A stretch of DNA of 64,000 bases from Oreohelix idahoensis (Eukaryota; Mollusca; Gastropoda; Stylommatophora; Oreohelicidae). Of this stretch, positions 23,464 to 35,636 are shown piece after piece. How positions within the stretch are numbered: the stretch's first letter is position 1; each line of letters starts with the position of its first letter. The notes under the pieces are model-generated. The model saw nothing but the letters and a program-made list of their open reading frames with translations, was not told the origin of the DNA and did not search any database. The stretch lies in NCBI GenBank assembly GCA_024509875.1, contig JAMPIV010011345.1, positions 62,001-126,000 of the forward strand. Reading direction: 5' to 3'. The translations under genes were made by a program, and so were the position numbers.

Positions 23464-24964
23464 ACGCGCAGAAATTTCCATGTGGAAATAATTTGAATAA
23501 CCCCACAAAACACGCATGTTTGCAACGATTGGTAGACATTCGGAATGAAGGCCCAACACCCTTTCCGATTGGAGCCCTGCTTAACATCGTAACAAACAAA
23601 CGCGGGGGAAGACAGGCAATTTAACCTGACACTTTAGCCAGGTTAAAGCACTGTGAAAATTCACTCGCGCCAAGGAGACACCAGACCTTTCCAGCGTTAA
23701 GAATAGCAGCATATTTCATTTATCGGACCGGACGTTTGAAATTCTTGAGGACTTAAGAGCCCAGGAAAGCACTACCATTATTAGCGAGGAAAACCGGAAT
23801 CTGAGGAATCTGAAACACGGAGTCAAAAGTGGGAACTTATTGTTAAAGTAACAAAACCCCAGACCAAGTGTAATGCCTCTACAAGTGCCGTTATTTCTCT
23901 GAGCCAGCAATATGACTCTACTTTTTTTTTTTTTTTTGTAGCAAAGTCCGAGCTGTCTAATTTAACGATTTCAGGAATGCAGTGCCGTTTGTCAAACTTT
24001 TCCTACGTTGCATTGTAATTTCCCGGCCCTCGCTTCCACCTGGCGTTTTCTGACAAACTCCCAATCAGCGAGGTTGTTTATTGGCGCCTCAAAAGCCAGC
24101 CAATACATTCAAAGCTCATTTGATGAAAACTTTTCCTCATGCAGTATTCTGTATGACTCTGCGTTTGAAAATTTCAAACAGTCATCCTCTGTATATGGAA
24201 TTGCTACATCCAATACTTCTTGGTAATATTTGCGTTATAACTTCTTGCATTTTTCCTGTCGAGTCGGAAGTAATTATGCAATCTTAGCAAACACTTCATG
24301 CTCGCATGTGGCATTATCACGTTTTAGGGACACAATTAACCTCTCAGTGATGGACGGTACGCTTGTCTGGACCTGTCATGCATCGAAGCGTGAACAATGA
24401 CAGTAGGGAAAAAGAGAGTGTTAACAACAGAATAAGGCACCTAATTCAGTACGCACAACAAATATAGTTCAATACTGTCGGAGATGAGAAGAGAGCGCAC
24501 AAATTATGTCACAGCAACAGAGGTGGGTGTGTTTTACAGAAGAAAGTTACAGATACCACGAATAGCTAAAAAATACTATTGAAGATATTCTGAAAACGTT
24601 CAATGCATATAAAGAAGTTTATTTACCACATCGAAAGAAAGTAGTACCCGTTTTTCGGATAAGCAATGGGAAGAGGAAAATTATAATGCGTTGTGACACC
24701 GTAACTCTTGACATTTACGGAAAAAAGATAGTGAGGATGACAAGAAAAATGAGATATTTCGTAGCTTAAATCATGAAGTGGAAAGAAATCGGCGTCAGAG
24801 CTGATAAACTGAGACAGGAAGTTGGGGAGAGTTATGATCGCCTAAGCCAGTCAGTCTCGCTTTTGAAGATTGCAGAAAAGCACGAATGATCTAAATACTC
24901 AGTATATTGCAGGAAAAGACGGGTTATCTGCATGTAGAAGATCACAGGAGAACACGAATGTTCT
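23464..24964. other. No recognised feature
   Basis: Short open frames only. A run of about 16 T at 23921-23937 may be the tail of a minus-strand retroposon, but I could not define one. Confidence 0.45.
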
Positions 24965-25230
24965 AGATCAGGGGTCGGCATATAGTAGACCTCCAGCTAT
25001 CCGTAAATCACAGGGTATGAGTGATCAATTTTTAGGTGATAGAGCGGGACGAGTGTAAGAAATTTAAAGCTAGAGAAATTTCGGACTGACCTTCTCCTGT
25101 CAGCATTTTAAAGCGAGGTATTCTCAGATGTACATGCACGTTGTCCTCGTCTTTGGTGAAAACGCACCAGCTATCTTTCAAAAATTCATTTTAATCACCA
25201 GTGACGGGAAGGCGATTTTTTCTTTAAGTG
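24965..25230 (+). repeat. Possible hAT-derived relic
   Basis: CAGGGGTCGGCA near 24968 resembles a hAT terminal repeat. The following stretch (GTAGACC, GGTGATAGAGCGGG, CCTTCTCCTGTCAGC) shows patchy similarity to 34735-34960. The two are likely diverged copies of one dispersed repeat. Transposase and the other end were not found. Confidence 0.3.
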
Positions 25231-25257
25231 AAGTTAACATTCGATAAAATAACATTT

Positions 25258-25697
25258 CTAGTGCTGGGATCTTTAACTATTAAGTATTCGATTAATCGGT
25301 AAAATTTTCATTTTTTTAAAACAATCGGTAAATTTATAACACAAATTTTAATCGATTCCATTTTGATCAATGTTTATGTATTTTGTTCAAAAGCGAGAGC
25401 ATTTGCCATGTTAAAGGTTTGTGATATAGAATTAGGCAAGTATGGTCAATAACAATAAATTGTTTGGTTTTAACTTTTCAGTATTTTCATTATATTTTCA
25501 GGATGATGTTGCCGTATAACATTAAATTAATGAAGTCCTTAGTGATTTAAAAAGAAATGTTATTCGTGATATTTTTGTTATAATTTATAAAATTGTTCGA
25601 AATTGATAGATTAATCTTCGATTAAAGAAATTTGATTTATCGATTACGATTTTTTTAATCAATCCCAAATTTCATTTCAATTTTCCACCGCTGTGTT
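25258..25697. repeat. AT-rich MITE-like stretch with ATCGATTA motifs
   Basis: AT-rich block with repeated ATTAATCG/ATCGATT words. Its ends, GTGCTGGGAT and (reverse complement) GCGGTGGAAA, could be weak hAT-like inverted repeats. No convincing 8-bp TSD was found. Tentative. Confidence 0.25.
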
Positions 25698-25950
25698 GAT
25701 GGGATAGCAGGAAGCCAATAGTCTGACAGAGATTAAAGTTATACATAAGCTGCCCTCCAAACACTCTGAAACTTGAAAACAGACATCATTTTATCAAAGT
25801 ATATCTTTAGAGAATTTTGTGTTTTTGAAGTAGATCCCTACAGCTACTAAGCTGCCTGCCGGTGGTCAAAATGTTGCAGATCCATGAAGAGCAATTATAT
25901 TCATCACGAGGAACATAGTTCATTTTTACAGTAAACGCTTCATACTACAC

Positions 25951-25978
25951 TTGTGAGTGTGTGTGTGTGTGTGTGTGC
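25951..25978. repeat. (TG)n microsatellite
   Basis: A run of about 11-12 TG units. Confidence 0.9.
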
Positions 25979-26157
25979 TAGACATAAAAAAACCTATGTG
26001 AATGACAATCGGCGATGCTTCAGTTACTTCGAAGACCCGTTCATTTGGGAAAACAGATGACAAAAAGTGTTCTAGATGGTATGAGAACATAAAAGATTAG
26101 TGAGCAGACCACAGTAGAATCATCATCATCAGCTGCCATCTCCACAACGAAGGTTAG

Positions 26158-27680
26158 TGTTGCGTGCATATTTTGACGCACATATTACAAAAATCGATAT
26201 GGCTATTTAATATGGAAAAGATATAGACATTCATTCATTTGTGTATGAAAATGCTGTCTATGGGGAAGGCTAGATAATCCATAATTGTTTTACCCTGTTG
26301 ATTATAGGAGTAATCGTTCTTGATATTAATTCGGCGCATGGATATGACACCCTTGTCCGTACCTATTTCTTAGGCCAGAAAATAGATTAATTTGCTTATT
26401 ATGTTTATGGCCTGAATTCATATGTATTACATATTATTAGTACAAGTAGAATCAGTCCTATATTGTATATTTTGGATGGGTAGGCAGGACTATATTCTTG
26501 TTACACCGCTCTAGCGGAAGTAGGAGTTGTCTTATCTAGTCGTGATGAGTTCCGATGTACCGTGACAATGGCGGGTACGCATTTTTCCAGGGCTGGTATA
26601 TTCTTCAATAAAAATGATTTACGAAGTAGTTTTTCTTCTATAGGAGATTGTGTCTCTACTAGAGTTGTGTTAGAGACTTTCCTAATGTACGGTACCATGT
26701 ATGATTCGGACTCCAGGTAATTCCAGTCCCTGTTTTTGATGATCTCAGGTCGGTTAGGCCTAGCTGGAATTTTGTGCTTCGCAACGCTAGGGTCAAGTTT
26801 GTATCGACGGAGATGACGGGCTCCATACTGTAATTATGTCTACGTGAGGTAACTAGATTACGGTAGATCTGTATGGAGGAACTTTATGAAATTATGCATC
26901 TATATTGCAAAGTAACTTTGGCTTATATATATATCCTCCTGTGAGCGAGTGAGCGACAACTCAGGAAGGCGGCCATATTACATTCCTGTCATCGTATTTT
27001 TGAATCACTGTCCAAAGAACGGGGCATGTATCTTATTATTCGGACAGTGGCAAGGAGATCTCAATTTTGATAGAAACCCCTTATCGTGGTTTCACAATAT
27101 GATAAACTGTGAACATAAAGCAACTTTAGTTACTTACCGATCCGCCTTCACTGACGCGCTTAGTCAGATAGGGGATGCGGCCATTATGTATCATGACATG
27201 GGAAACTATTGATGTACTACCTATTATTTATGAATGTGCCATGACATAGGATCTACTATGTATGCCTGCAAATTGATATGTCAACCTACCCATGATTTAC
27301 TCGTTATGTCCCAGTGTGTGCGTCTCAATAAACTGTGTAAACAAAGATTCCAGCAGTCTGCATTGGTGCCTTGTAGACACAAGTGAATGAGTGTTTAGAT
27401 TCATCAGAACACGAACAGTACACCATTCGCGTTAAACACACTCTACACTTCTACCCATATCTACACCATCCTGCGTCGGTTGAAGTGACCAAGTTTAGGG
27501 CCTGCTTCCCCTGGAGCCTTAGAGGGAAACTACTGTTTACAGCTGCCTTTGCCTTCCCTAACTTAGGACTAGGGTGAGTTACCCATTTACAGCTGGGTAG
27601 ACTGGAGCATGCCTGATCTCAACAACTATGTACACATCTTTACAGATTGACACTTTACAGTGTGGACAAGAAACTTTACA
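26158..27680 (+). repeat. Solo LTR related to the 39-59 kb retrotransposon
   Basis: Begins TGTTGCGTGCA, ends TTTACA, and is flanked by GTTAG at 26153-26157 and 27681-27685. Its 1523-bp length and many internal blocks align with the 1480-bp LTRs at 39655, 49879 and 57914. Examples are TATGGCCTGAATT near 26408, AATAAACTGTG near 27329, and the TACACC...CTGCGT block near 27460. No internal region or second LTR is present, so it is a product of LTR-LTR recombination from an older related insertion. The 87-codon open frame at 26949 is not considered a gene. Confidence 0.85.
27507..27616 (-). repeat. SINE fragment inside the solo LTR
   Basis: On the minus strand GCTCCAGTCTACCCAGCTGT and the following AAATGGGTAAC match the SINE body at 35718-35747. 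It sits in a part of the solo LTR that has no counterpart in the three LTRs of the tandem array, so it is probably a later insertion. Ends are not exact. Confidence 0.5.
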
Positions 27681-27685
27681 GTTAG

Positions 27686-28567
27686 CTGTAATGGATCTCC
27701 AACGTCTTCTGTCTCTTGTCTTGGTGGTGCACTCTGATGGACTCTTTCATGTCCATCTCTTGATGTTATCTTCCCACTTATAGCGCTGTCTTCCCCTTGC
27801 ACGTTTGCCTTCAACTCTCCCTTCTATTATGGTCTTCTGCAAGGTGTTATGCCTTTTTATGTGGCCAGAGTATTTTAGCTGCCGAACTTTGATTTCCCTC
27901 ATTAGTTCTCTTTTCATACCTAGATTTTCTGGGACCTCATTTGTTTTCTTCATGAGATACGCCCCATTCTTCTATATATCCACATTTCAAGAGCCTCAGT
28001 CAGTTTTCTTCCAAATGCTTATTCATCGTCCATGTTTCTGTGCCATACAGAAATGCAGAATATATATAACACTTTATAATTCTCAGTTTTAATTTGTGAG
28101 ATAACTGTTTAGATGTCAGTATATGTTTCATGTTGTTGAATGTAGCTTTGGCCATTCCTATTCTCTTCTTGATTTCTGTTTCACATCTGCCATCTTCTGT
28201 TATTATATGACCAAGATATACGTAGCTCTTGACTTGTTCCAGGATTTTCCTATTTACGCTTATCTTTAATGTGGGTTTATCGTCTGTTTTGCTAATTATC
28301 ATAGTTTTTGTTTTCTCGATATTAATGTCGAGTCGATATTCATGACTTATACTGTTAACTTGCTTCACTAGTTCTTGTAACTCCTGTTCGCTTTCAGCTA
28401 ACAACACGGTATCATCTGCATATCTAAGGTTGTTTATTGACCTTCCACTAATGTTCAGTCCTGGTATTTCCTTTATCTGTTTGAAAATTTTGTCGGTGTA
28501 TAGATTAAATAGGCAGGGGGATAGCACACAACTTTGTCTGACACCTCTTTTTATGTCTATTTGTGGT
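27686..28567 (-). pseudogene. LINE reverse transcriptase, C-terminal portion
   Basis: Coding relic of the minus-strand LINE. IKRGVRQSC and SPCLFNLYTD (RT block with conserved Pro-Leu/Phe) are followed by LRYADDTVLLAES with the YADD catalytic motif, then the thumb-like KSYVYLGHIITEDG and the C-terminal segment ending GRQRYKWEDNIKRW. A frame change occurs between about 27950 and 28000. The remaining C-terminal codons lie beyond the solo LTR at 26115-26157. The N-terminal endonuclease is absent. Not functional. Confidence 0.85.
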
Positions 28568-29035
28568 GAATAATTCCTTCAAGATCTTATTGTGGCAGTT
28601 TGCTCCCAATAAAGGTAGAATACAGGATAGTAACAGTGTCGTATCTGGCAATTGAACACATGACCAAAAAAAAAAAAAAAAAATACTGTAACTCGCAATA
28701 GAATGCGTGACATCTGTATGTCTTAGATTGGAGAAGATCGCATGATATACCTTTTGTAGATCGCGGAGGAATACATTAGAAAAAGTGTATTAGATTACTA
28801 GGAGACGGTTTCAATCAATAGATGACGACCCTTAATTTTAACAATGATGAAAATTAATTGTCTTCGCGCAAAGCAGTCACTGCTGCGTTTGGCTTCCACT
28901 GGTCGCACCTACTGGCACTATAGTTTCTCCACTCTTAACGTCCATGGTCTAGCTTAGATATGAGTGAACACAAGAACTGTCGATGACTCAGTTCTAGACG
29001 GTGCAGGAGACATTTTATTGTAACCTAGTAACGTA
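28568..29035. other. Spacer between two LINE copies
   Basis: No coding similarity seen. Contains an A-run of about 18 at 28667-28684. Confidence 0.5.
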
Positions 29036-29490
29036 AAACATTGCTACAGAAAACTACTGCACTACTGTATGGTGTAGAAACATGGACAATGAATAAGCAA
29101 TTGGAAGAACGAATTGAGACTCTTGAGATGTGGATATATAGAAGAATATGGCGCATCTCATGGAAAGAGAAGAAAACAAATAAGGAGGTCTTACAAAATC
29201 TAGGTATAAAAAGAGAACTAATGAGGGAGATCAAAGTTAGGCAGCTAAAATACTTTGGCCACATAAAAAGGCACAACACCTTGCAGAAGATCATAATATT
29301 AATAGAAGGGAGAGTTGAAGGCAAACGTGCAAGGGGAAGACAGCGCTATAAGTGGGAAGATAACATCAAGAGATGGACAGAAAAGAGTCTGTCAGAGTGC
29401 ACCACCAAGACAAGAGACAGAAGACGTTGGAGATCCATTACACTAGCCAACCTTCGTTGTGGAGATGGCAGCTGATGATGATGAAGACAG
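29036..29490 (+). pseudogene. Second copy of the RTE-like LINE, 3' end only
   Basis: Plus-strand copy covering the last coding part of the LINE. LLYGVETWTMNK, RRIWRISWKEKKTNKEVL and GHIKRHNTLQK are followed by GRQRYKWEDNIKRWTEK and the C-terminus ITLANLRCGDGS, which stops in the terminal TGATGATGATGAAG tail. It is the same family as 26115-28567, in opposite orientation. An ATAATATT-type insertion relative to the other copy sits near 29290. Strongly 5'-truncated. Confidence 0.85.
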
Positions 29491-30534
29491 AACACTACAG
29501 TTGCAGGAGTGACTCCACAATACGCAAAAACAGAAAAGAGATTGTATGTCTGTCGACAGTAGCGGGTTCCCAGTCTGAAAATTATCGCCCGGTCTCTACT
29601 TGTAAATAATTAGCATGAATTATATGAGTATCTGTAAGACAAGCGAGAATACAGAGTGTCGTAAAAGAATAGTTTTTAATGTCTCACGAACCACCATATG
29701 AAAACCTCATGTAGGAGAAATGGCCGGTTTAGATTACAGGGAAGCAACTGCGTACAAGAGATGACAGACCTTGCCTTCATTGTGTTTGTCTTACATTGCA
29801 CCAAGTAGCAGCTCCTGATGATGGACCACTAAGAACAAGATAACTGGGCGTTTTCATTGCCAATTGTTTGCAGTGGTATTTCCCAGTGTCACTTTTATTC
29901 CACTGCATACCACCCCCAACGAGGAATCCCTTCATATTCCAAGTAACTCCTATCCATGAATATGTTTAGTGGTCAGAAAATGTTGAAAGCGAGAAGCACA
30001 TTGTGGTTACACTACCGCAATAGAAAAGTATATTCCTACATTGTAAAAAGGAGGGGGACGCAGATTTCTTGTCCTTTTTCCCTCGGTTTATCTCCACCCC
30101 CGTATTTCAATAAAAACCTTTAATGTCAAATTCAGCTCCTTCAGCATAGATAGCAGACGAATTTCTTTGCTGTCAAGGACTGTCAGACATCAAGAAGCTA
30201 AATTCATAAATTTAATAAAATAAGCGTTCTACTAACTTTAAGGCCCGGTGGATGTAAAGTGTTAATGTTATTGTTGATGTTATCCGCCGATCGTTTTATT
30301 TCACAGCTTGACGACATTTCACTTGCGCGTGAGATTTGCATCAACTTGTTCACGTGACGGTAATTCCTGGCCACACTCCACCCATCTGCTTGTAATGATC
30401 CATTTCCATGGGGAGTGCCGTTATAAAATTGGGAAGCGTTTAAAAGAGTGTGAGCTGGGAAGATTTGCTTGTAGCACATGTCTGAGCAAAAATGTAAATG
30501 TTTAGTTTGGTAACGTCACTTAAATCTTTATGAA
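29491..30534. other. No recognised feature
   Basis: Only short open frames. No terminal repeats, tails or domains recognised. Confidence 0.45.
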
Positions 30535-32925
30535 GCAAGCATTGCACTATTTGAAACTGAGTACACCATCCACGAAATGAATAGAGCACAACAAAAATTA
30601 AAGACCAAGAAAGCTTTAGGACTAGACAAGATTACCAATGAAGTGATACTAAACCTAGGCCCAGTTGCGAAGTTAGTACTCTTAAACTTCATTAACAGAA
30701 CATGGAAAGAAAGTACACTCCCTAAAGCTTGGCTGACTGCAAATATCAAACCAATTCTAAAGAAACACAAGCCAACTGAAGAACCTGGAAGCTACAGACC
30801 AGTCTCACTGACCTCAGCAATAGGAAAACTTGCAGAGAAAATGGTTAATCACAGGCTCAACTGGTGGCTGGAAAGTAATACAGTCATTAATGATAGTCAG
30901 GCACAGGCAGGCTTCAGAAAAGGTTGCAAAACAGACACCAACTCTTTCATTTTGTGCAAAAAAAACCTTAGATGCATTCCAAGAGGGTAAGCACACAACA
31001 GCCGTATTCACTGATCTGCAGCAAGCATAGGACACAGTATGGAGACAGGGGCTCTTCGCCAAATTGGGCATATCACTGGATTAAAGCCTTCCTAAGTAAC
31101 AGAACAATACAAACAACAGTTGAAGGCACTAAGTCATCCCAGAAAACACTAGTGGAGGGATTGCCGGGTCAGCACTAAGTTGCACCCTCTTCCTTATCTA
31201 CATAAATGACCTTCCTCCCTTCTTGAAGGTATCAGAAACACTGTATGCAGATGACCTGCTGATTTGGACAATAGAAAAATACAAAAAAACTGGCGCAAGC
31301 AAAACTAAACAGAGCCCTAGCCACAATAGCTGTGTATTACAGGCTCTGGAAACTAAAAATAAACACCCAGAAAACTGTGTACACAATTTTCACCAGGAGC
31401 ATCAAGGAAAGAAAGAAGATGTACCAACTAAAACTCGATGGACAACTACTGTTCAGAAAAGAAAATCCAACTTACTCAGGAGTGGAGCTTGACAGACAGC
31501 TACTCCTCAATACCTTCATGCACAAAATGAAAGATAACGCCAGTAGACGCCTGAACTTAGTTAAACATCTTGCAAGCACTAGCTGGGGAGCAGAAAAAGG
31601 AAATCTCAGACAACTGTATCTGGGATAGGTCCGATCAGTTATGGATAACAACTTATTCTGCAGTCGGCAATGAGCAAAACCACTCAAGCAGAGTTGGACA
31701 AAGTCCAAAACCAAGCTCTAAGGTTCATATGCGGGGGAATGAGAACCACACCAACAGCTGCATGTGAAATTGATGCAAGTGAGAAAAGACCACCCAACAG
31801 ACAAATGGTTGAAAACTGGAAGCCCATTAACAGACTAAAACTAAAATCACCACTACAAGAAGCAACAACTATAGCAGAACAACACCACCTCCCACAGACA
31901 CTAGAAATAATTGAACAATACCCAGTCATTTATCCCGGAAGGAGTTAAAACTTCCAATAATAAAAACCACACTTATGGATAGCACATTAACAAGAGGTAC
32001 GAACCCAACAATACTTAAAATAGCTACTTTCGAGACTATAGACATCTACCCTAGTACTACAATACATGCATACACAGATGGTTCAGCATTCAAGGCCACC
32101 ATAAATGCTGGACTTGGAGTGTATGTGAAATACCCTAATGGCAGCGCACTAGAAATAAATGAACCATGTGGAGAATTCTGTACTCATTACCAAGCAGAGA
32201 TTACAGCAATAAACACCACCTTCACAGCAATAGACGGCCAATTCAAACAAGAAATATATATGCCCTCAGATATCATAATCTTCACTGATTCGAAATCAAC
32301 ACTTCAGGTGTTAGAATACATCCAAATTGAAAATAAATAAATAATATAGCTGGCCGAAACAATTGACAACCTGCTAACAAAATACAACATCAGAGTCACT
32401 CTCCAGTGGATGCTAGCGCACACAAACATACCGAGCAACGATAAAGCAGACAGACTAGCAAAACTAGGAGCAAGCATGGTTCAAACAAACACGAGCAAAC
32501 ATGCAGACAGCTAAACGAATACTCCAAAGCAACTTCAAAGAGGAATAGCTGAACCGATGGGCAAAATGGTCTACTGGACGTGCCTTACACAAAGAAATGA
32601 CCCATCCAAACAAAAATGACAACATTAGTAACCTATGAGTGTTGAGCAGAACACACCAGACTCAAAAAACACTTAAACAAATTAAACCCCACACATGAGC
32701 CTAATTGCCGCAACTGTACCCATCCGTATGAGACAGTTCAGCATGTGTTGCTCACATGCCCTGGACTCTCCACAGAAAGACGACAGCTATTGCCGGTCTC
32801 CCCAACAATCACAAACACTCTATACAGTACCACTCAACAGCTGCTGAACACATGTAAATTGTTCAGCTTGGCATTGACTGCTAAAGAGCAACAAGCTCGG
32901 CAGCCCTAGTTAATCAACAACAACC
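30535..32925 (+). mobile_element. LINE with RT, RNase H and zinc knuckle (decayed)
   Basis: Plus-strand non-LTR retrotransposon, 5'-truncated within RT and readable to its C-terminal zinc motif near 32760 and a stop near 32908. It has the same overall plan as the LINE at 61-1313, and both share the NQA(L/M)R(F/I)I-GGM signature after RT. No TSD was defined. Confidence 0.82.
30577..32908 (+). pseudogene. LINE pol: RT, RNase H, CCHC-like end
   Basis: Multiply frameshifted coding region. RT motifs in order: KKALGLDKITNEVILNLG (about 30610), YRPVSLTSAIGKLAEKMV (about 30795), QAGFRKGCKTD (about 30908), and LYADDLLIW with the YADD active site (about 31231-31260). Post-RT KVQNQALRFICGGM lies near 31700. 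RNase H then shows AYTDGSAFKA (32070), a Glu in HYQAEITAIN (32190), FTDSKSTLQVL (32281) and DKADRLAKLGAS (32440), where the expected GNE is SND. The end, CRNCTHPYETVQHVLLTCP (32708-32760), is the zinc knuckle. At least five frame changes and a stop at 32338-32340 make it dead. Confidence 0.85.
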
Positions 32926-33030
32926 CTTTAATTAAATCAATTTGACACTGGAGATTCTGCTCCGTCTCGATTATTCTTCTCGGCATCATACTTATCTATG
33001 AAAAGTCTTCCCTACAGCCATCACTGCTGT

Positions 33031-33811
33031 TGTAGAGGTGGGCAAATTGACACACTCAACTGTTTCGAAACAGTTAGCGCAGTGATTTAAACTGTTTCGA
33101 AACAGTGAGTCGACACAACGACACAACGACACAATTGCCCGTATCGGGGAGAAAGAAGTCTCTTATAGACAGTACCGGCGCGGGTATACATGAACTGTGT
33201 GAGACACTTTCCTCTGTTTTTACTGTCGTGTGTGAAAATCTATGGCGTTTCGTGTGACCACAATTCAATATTTTTACACAAGTCTTCATTATGATGTAAT
33301 AAAACGTAGATATGATGATAGCTGCAGTATATGGGAAAATAATAAAAAACAACAATAATAATAACAGTAATAATAACACATGATATCAAACTAGAGTAAG
33401 CTAGATTTGGTAGACAATGATTCAAATCCACACCGAGTACACATATCAGCAGAGCTAATAAAGTGTATATTACATTTATACGAACACACTGACACTTTCA
33501 ACTTTAACATAGCGCCTAAAACATTGACAACTGCAGCACTGACACAATTTCCAGTGTCTATAACTTCTCAGCAAAAATAATATCACTTGTAAAATCAAGT
33601 CATCATAATACATCCCTGAAAAATATGACATGTTTGATATTCCATACTAATGTTCCGAACGGTTGATTCAAATTTTACATAGGCTCAGACAGTGTGTCGC
33701 TGCAAAACAGCGAGGCAGACGAAAGAAACAAGCAGGAAGTGTCGAATCGCTCGCTGTTTCGAAGCATTGTTCGACACATACCGTCATACACACACTAGCC
33801 ATCTCTAGTGC
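33031..33811. repeat. hAT-like non-autonomous repeat, copy 1
   Basis: Left end TAGAGGTGGGCAA (about 33035). The right end, read inverted, is TAGAGATGGCTAG (33797-33807), giving imperfect terminal repeats. Near the ends lie palindromes ACTGTTTCGAAACAGT (33059-33074 and about 33092-33107) and part-motifs such as GTGTCGAA and TGTTTCGAAG. The middle (about 33238-33470) is similar to 34176-34390. No transposase is recognisable. I infer a hAT-type element with subterminal binding motifs; TSDs were not confirmed. Confidence 0.5.
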
Positions 33812-33989
33812 CTAGTCATACTTGAAGTTGACGAACCCTTGAATAATAAAATACCAGAACACACGTTACATTTTACTTTGTTGTCTTTGATCTTTACAAA
33901 ATAATCCCAAACAGGGCTTCTCCCCGCCATAAATGAAGATTAAATGAGGTTGAACACAAGTTTTAAACACTATTTTATGTATAAACAAA

Positions 33990-34707
33990 ACACGTTTTCT
34001 TACGAGAGCGCCTGAAGTCAGGAATCAAGAGTACCGTAACATGCGTATAATTAGCGCTTGGATGAAAAAGAACTATGGAACTGTTTCGAAACAGCAGACT
34101 ACAAGTAAATTAACTGAAACAATGAGACATGAGTCGTGACACCCTAGTATGCAGATTTACTTATTCTCGTTAGTACAAATCTATGGTATTTCGTGTGACC
34201 ACTGTTAAGAATTTTACACAGTCGTTTTCATTATGATGATATGCAAGGGGAACATGCTGACAGCTGCAGTAAAAGTGAAAAAAATTATAATAATAACAGT
34301 AATAATGACACATTATATAAAACTAGAATAGGTACAGTCAGCGACAATGATTCAACTCAAACCGAGCAGACACCTAATAGTAGTAAGCCTCTTTCAGTCC
34401 TGAGGAATTATTTTAAAAAAAATTATGACTTGTTTGATTTTCCATACTATCTATGAACGCCATATGTAGCGCACGCTTGACACATGAGACAATGATACAG
34501 TGTGCCTTTTGCAAAACAGCGAAGCAGACGGGAACTGAAGCTGCTGTTCGAAGCAGGCTATGTGTCGAATCTGCGTGAGACAATGTGTCTCTGCAAAACA
34601 GACAGGACGTGACACTGTTTCGACACCGCAAAAATCTGCGCATCGAATCGTTCGGGTACGACGCAGTTTCGACACATTGTTTCGACACATAAACACAGTA
34701 GCCATCT
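33990..34707. repeat. hAT-like non-autonomous repeat, copy 2
   Basis: Diverged second copy of 33031-33811 in the same orientation. It shares the AAATCTATGG-ATTTCGTGTGACCA block, the AATAATAACAGTAATAAT stretch and the right terminus AGCCATCTCTATTG. It has the palindrome CTGTTTCGAAACAG at 34081-34094 and several GTTTCGACAC motifs at 34600-34690. A 71-codon open frame at 34241-34456 may be a remnant, but I do not recognise its product. The left end is uncertain. Confidence 0.5.
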
Positions 34708-34734
34708 CTATTGTCTATGTCTTGAAGTAATGCA

Positions 34735-34960
34735 ACAGGTCAATCATAGTCTACCGGTCGACCTCTAGGTGACAGAGGGGGCAAAAATAGAAATCATCTT
34801 TAGCTAACGATATTTCGAATTAGCCCTCTCCTGCCGACATTTAAAAGCACTGTATCGAAAGGATTAAATGTGCTTTTTTCCAGTGAAAACAAACTAAATA
34901 GCTTACTAACATTCACTTTATTCGTAAAGTTTATAAGATAGAATCTTTTCATTGTAGCGG
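34735..34960 (+). repeat. Possible hAT-derived relic, partner of 24965-25230
   Basis: Shares the order TAGTCTACC, GGTGACAGAGGGGG, CCCTCTCCTGCCGACATTT with the 25-kb relic. Divergence is high, so the relationship is tentative. Confidence 0.3.
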
Positions 34961-35636
34961 CAGTAGCATTTTATTAAAATACTAGCAATAACCCGTCAAA
35001 CTTGACAGGTTTTAAATGATAGTGTGTTGTTTCCGTTCCCGGATGAGCAGATAGAAGTACATTCTTAGACTATAGAGTGTTTTTGGTTTCTTTCCATTAT
35101 ACAGTGTAATCAAACTGTTCATGAACACCGTCATTTGAACGCTTTTCTTTGTTGATAACTATTTTCGGGAGAGTATATGAAAACAATACAATTTTTATCA
35201 ACACGGTTGCATTCCTCAGCTGTGACCAACGCACACACGGCGAGAATTATGTTATTTAAGATTCAATTTAAAAGATCTTTGATGACAATATTTCGTGTGA
35301 AAGTGCGTCGATTGTTTTCAAAGAGTGTTCCCTGATAATATTAATAAGTGGTTTTAACAAAATCTTTCAAGTTTTCATGATTTGTACATCGGGTGAGGGC
35401 TCATGCACACCAATTTTTACGCACTGTTTCGTTGCCGAGCGCTACTAATTTCGTGAAAGAATAAAAAAAAAAAAAAACCAAAGTATTTGTTTTATATAAC
35501 ACCCACGCCGCGCAAGTTGCACACCGTGCGCTGCGCACATTTTTTTCTGGCGCGAGTTACTATTTTGAGTGTGACCGATCGACGTAACATACATCGGTAA
35601 TTATGTTAGTTGGGATTTTTGTTCAACATTCTACCG
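34961..35636. other. No recognised gene
   Basis: ACTAGCAATAACCCGTCAAA near 34981 followed by an inverted CTTGACAGGTTTT resembles the start of a MITE, but no matching end was found. An A-run of about 14 lies at 35463-35477. Confidence 0.35.

Larger units (their letters stand above)
26115..28567 (-). mobile_element. 5'-truncated RTE-like LINE split by a solo LTR
   Basis: Minus-strand LINE. Its 3' end is marked by a (TGA)n-type tail (TCATCATCATC on the plus strand near 26120). It carries the C-terminal RT region, and homology begins abruptly near 28567. The solo LTR 26158-27680 lies inside its last coding portion. A second copy of the same LINE at 29036-29490 has the uninterrupted sequence and confirms the join. 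The tail type and the final ATTLANLRCGDG-like C-terminus recall RTE-clade elements. Confidence 0.85.

Noticed and set aside
25258..25697. Confident hAT MITE
   Set aside because: Ends match poorly and no 8-bp duplication was found; kept only as a low-confidence repeat.
26949..27212. 87-codon plus-strand frame
   Set aside because: Falls within the solo LTR; chance open frame.
28568..29035. Single LINE insertion with twin-priming inversion joining the two copies
   Set aside because: Both copies carry the same 3' end and tail, so they are two insertions and not an inverted 5' part of one.
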